Shown: one piece after another, positions 63,934 through 64,000 of the stretch
How positions within the stretch are numbered: the stretch's first letter is position 1
Layout of the letters: each line of letters begins with the position of its first letter
Origin: Trachythela sp. YZ-2020
Lineage: Eukaryota > Cnidaria > Anthozoa > Malacalcyonacea > Clavulariidae
DNA length: 64,000 nucleotides
NCBI GenBank assembly: GCA_016169945.1
Contig: JADLSH010000184.1
Span: 3,658,001-3,722,000 of the forward strand
Direction: 5' to 3'
Program-made: the position numbers and the translations under genes
Notes under the pieces: generated by a model
What the model was told of the DNA's origin: nothing
The model's database searches: none
Seen by the model: only the letters and a program-made list of their open reading frames with translations

Positions 63934-64000
63934 GGGCCAAATATACAGGAAAATTGTCTCTATTTCTTATTAAAATGTCTTCGAACTCTACATTATTTTA

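Overview
The window is AT-rich eukaryotic DNA. Genes are sparse, split by GT-AG introns, and outnumbered by transposon remains. A Polinton (Maverick), a GIY-YIG Penelope-like element, piggyBac, Harbinger, several non-LTR retrotransposons, tRNA-derived SINEs and many MITEs, together with P2X7-C-terminal-like and THAP domains and small secreted cysteine-rich peptides, suggest a marine invertebrate. A cnidarian, probably an anthozoan, is my best inference; nothing here proves it.

Layout. 1-4320: fragment of a Penelope-like retroelement split by a piggyBac copy (TTAA duplication). 4340-7640: a diverged long inverted repeat enclosing two convergent broken genes, one with a P2X7-C-terminal-like Cys/His domain (+) and one with a THAP domain (-), invaded by a LINE. 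8160-8390: cluster of CRE palindromes. 8395-18670: decayed Polinton with capsid, ATPase, integrase, a presumed minor capsid gene and protein-primed DNA polymerase B, all with frameshifts, stops, deletions or inserts. 19.0-21.1 kb: a C2H2 zinc-finger ORF and an unrecognised ORF lying between two blocks of the same minisatellite. 21.1-29.0 kb: host-type DNA with an apparently intact two-exon secreted cysteine-rich gene (-), a broken paralogue (+), a claudin-like membrane exon, SINEs and MITEs. 29.3-32.1 kb: ORF-less DNA transposon with 9-bp target duplication. 33-39 kb: hAT-type MITE, other MITEs, LINEs, a SINE and a third cysteine-rich copy. 40.2-41.4 kb: degenerate satellite. 41.5-45.3 kb: a plausible two-exon phosphatidylserine-decarboxylase-like gene (+), with a broken paralogue at 52.3-53.1 kb (-). 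48-49.4 kb: LINE split by a hAT-type MITE. 54.25-55.56 kb: about 48-bp tandem array. 55.9-62.2 kb: a LINE split by a Harbinger element carrying two genes.

Only the decarboxylase-like gene and the first cysteine-rich gene look like intact host genes. Most other coding sequence belongs to mobile elements that are inactive as read. Nested insertions give a relative chronology: Penelope before piggyBac, THAP/P2X7C element before LINE, Polinton before LINE and MITE, LINE before hAT MITE, and LINE before Harbinger. The most unusual object is the 4.3-7.6 kb inverted-repeat gene pair, in which both arms appear to hold the promoter and the first codons (MAES) of the gene they drive.
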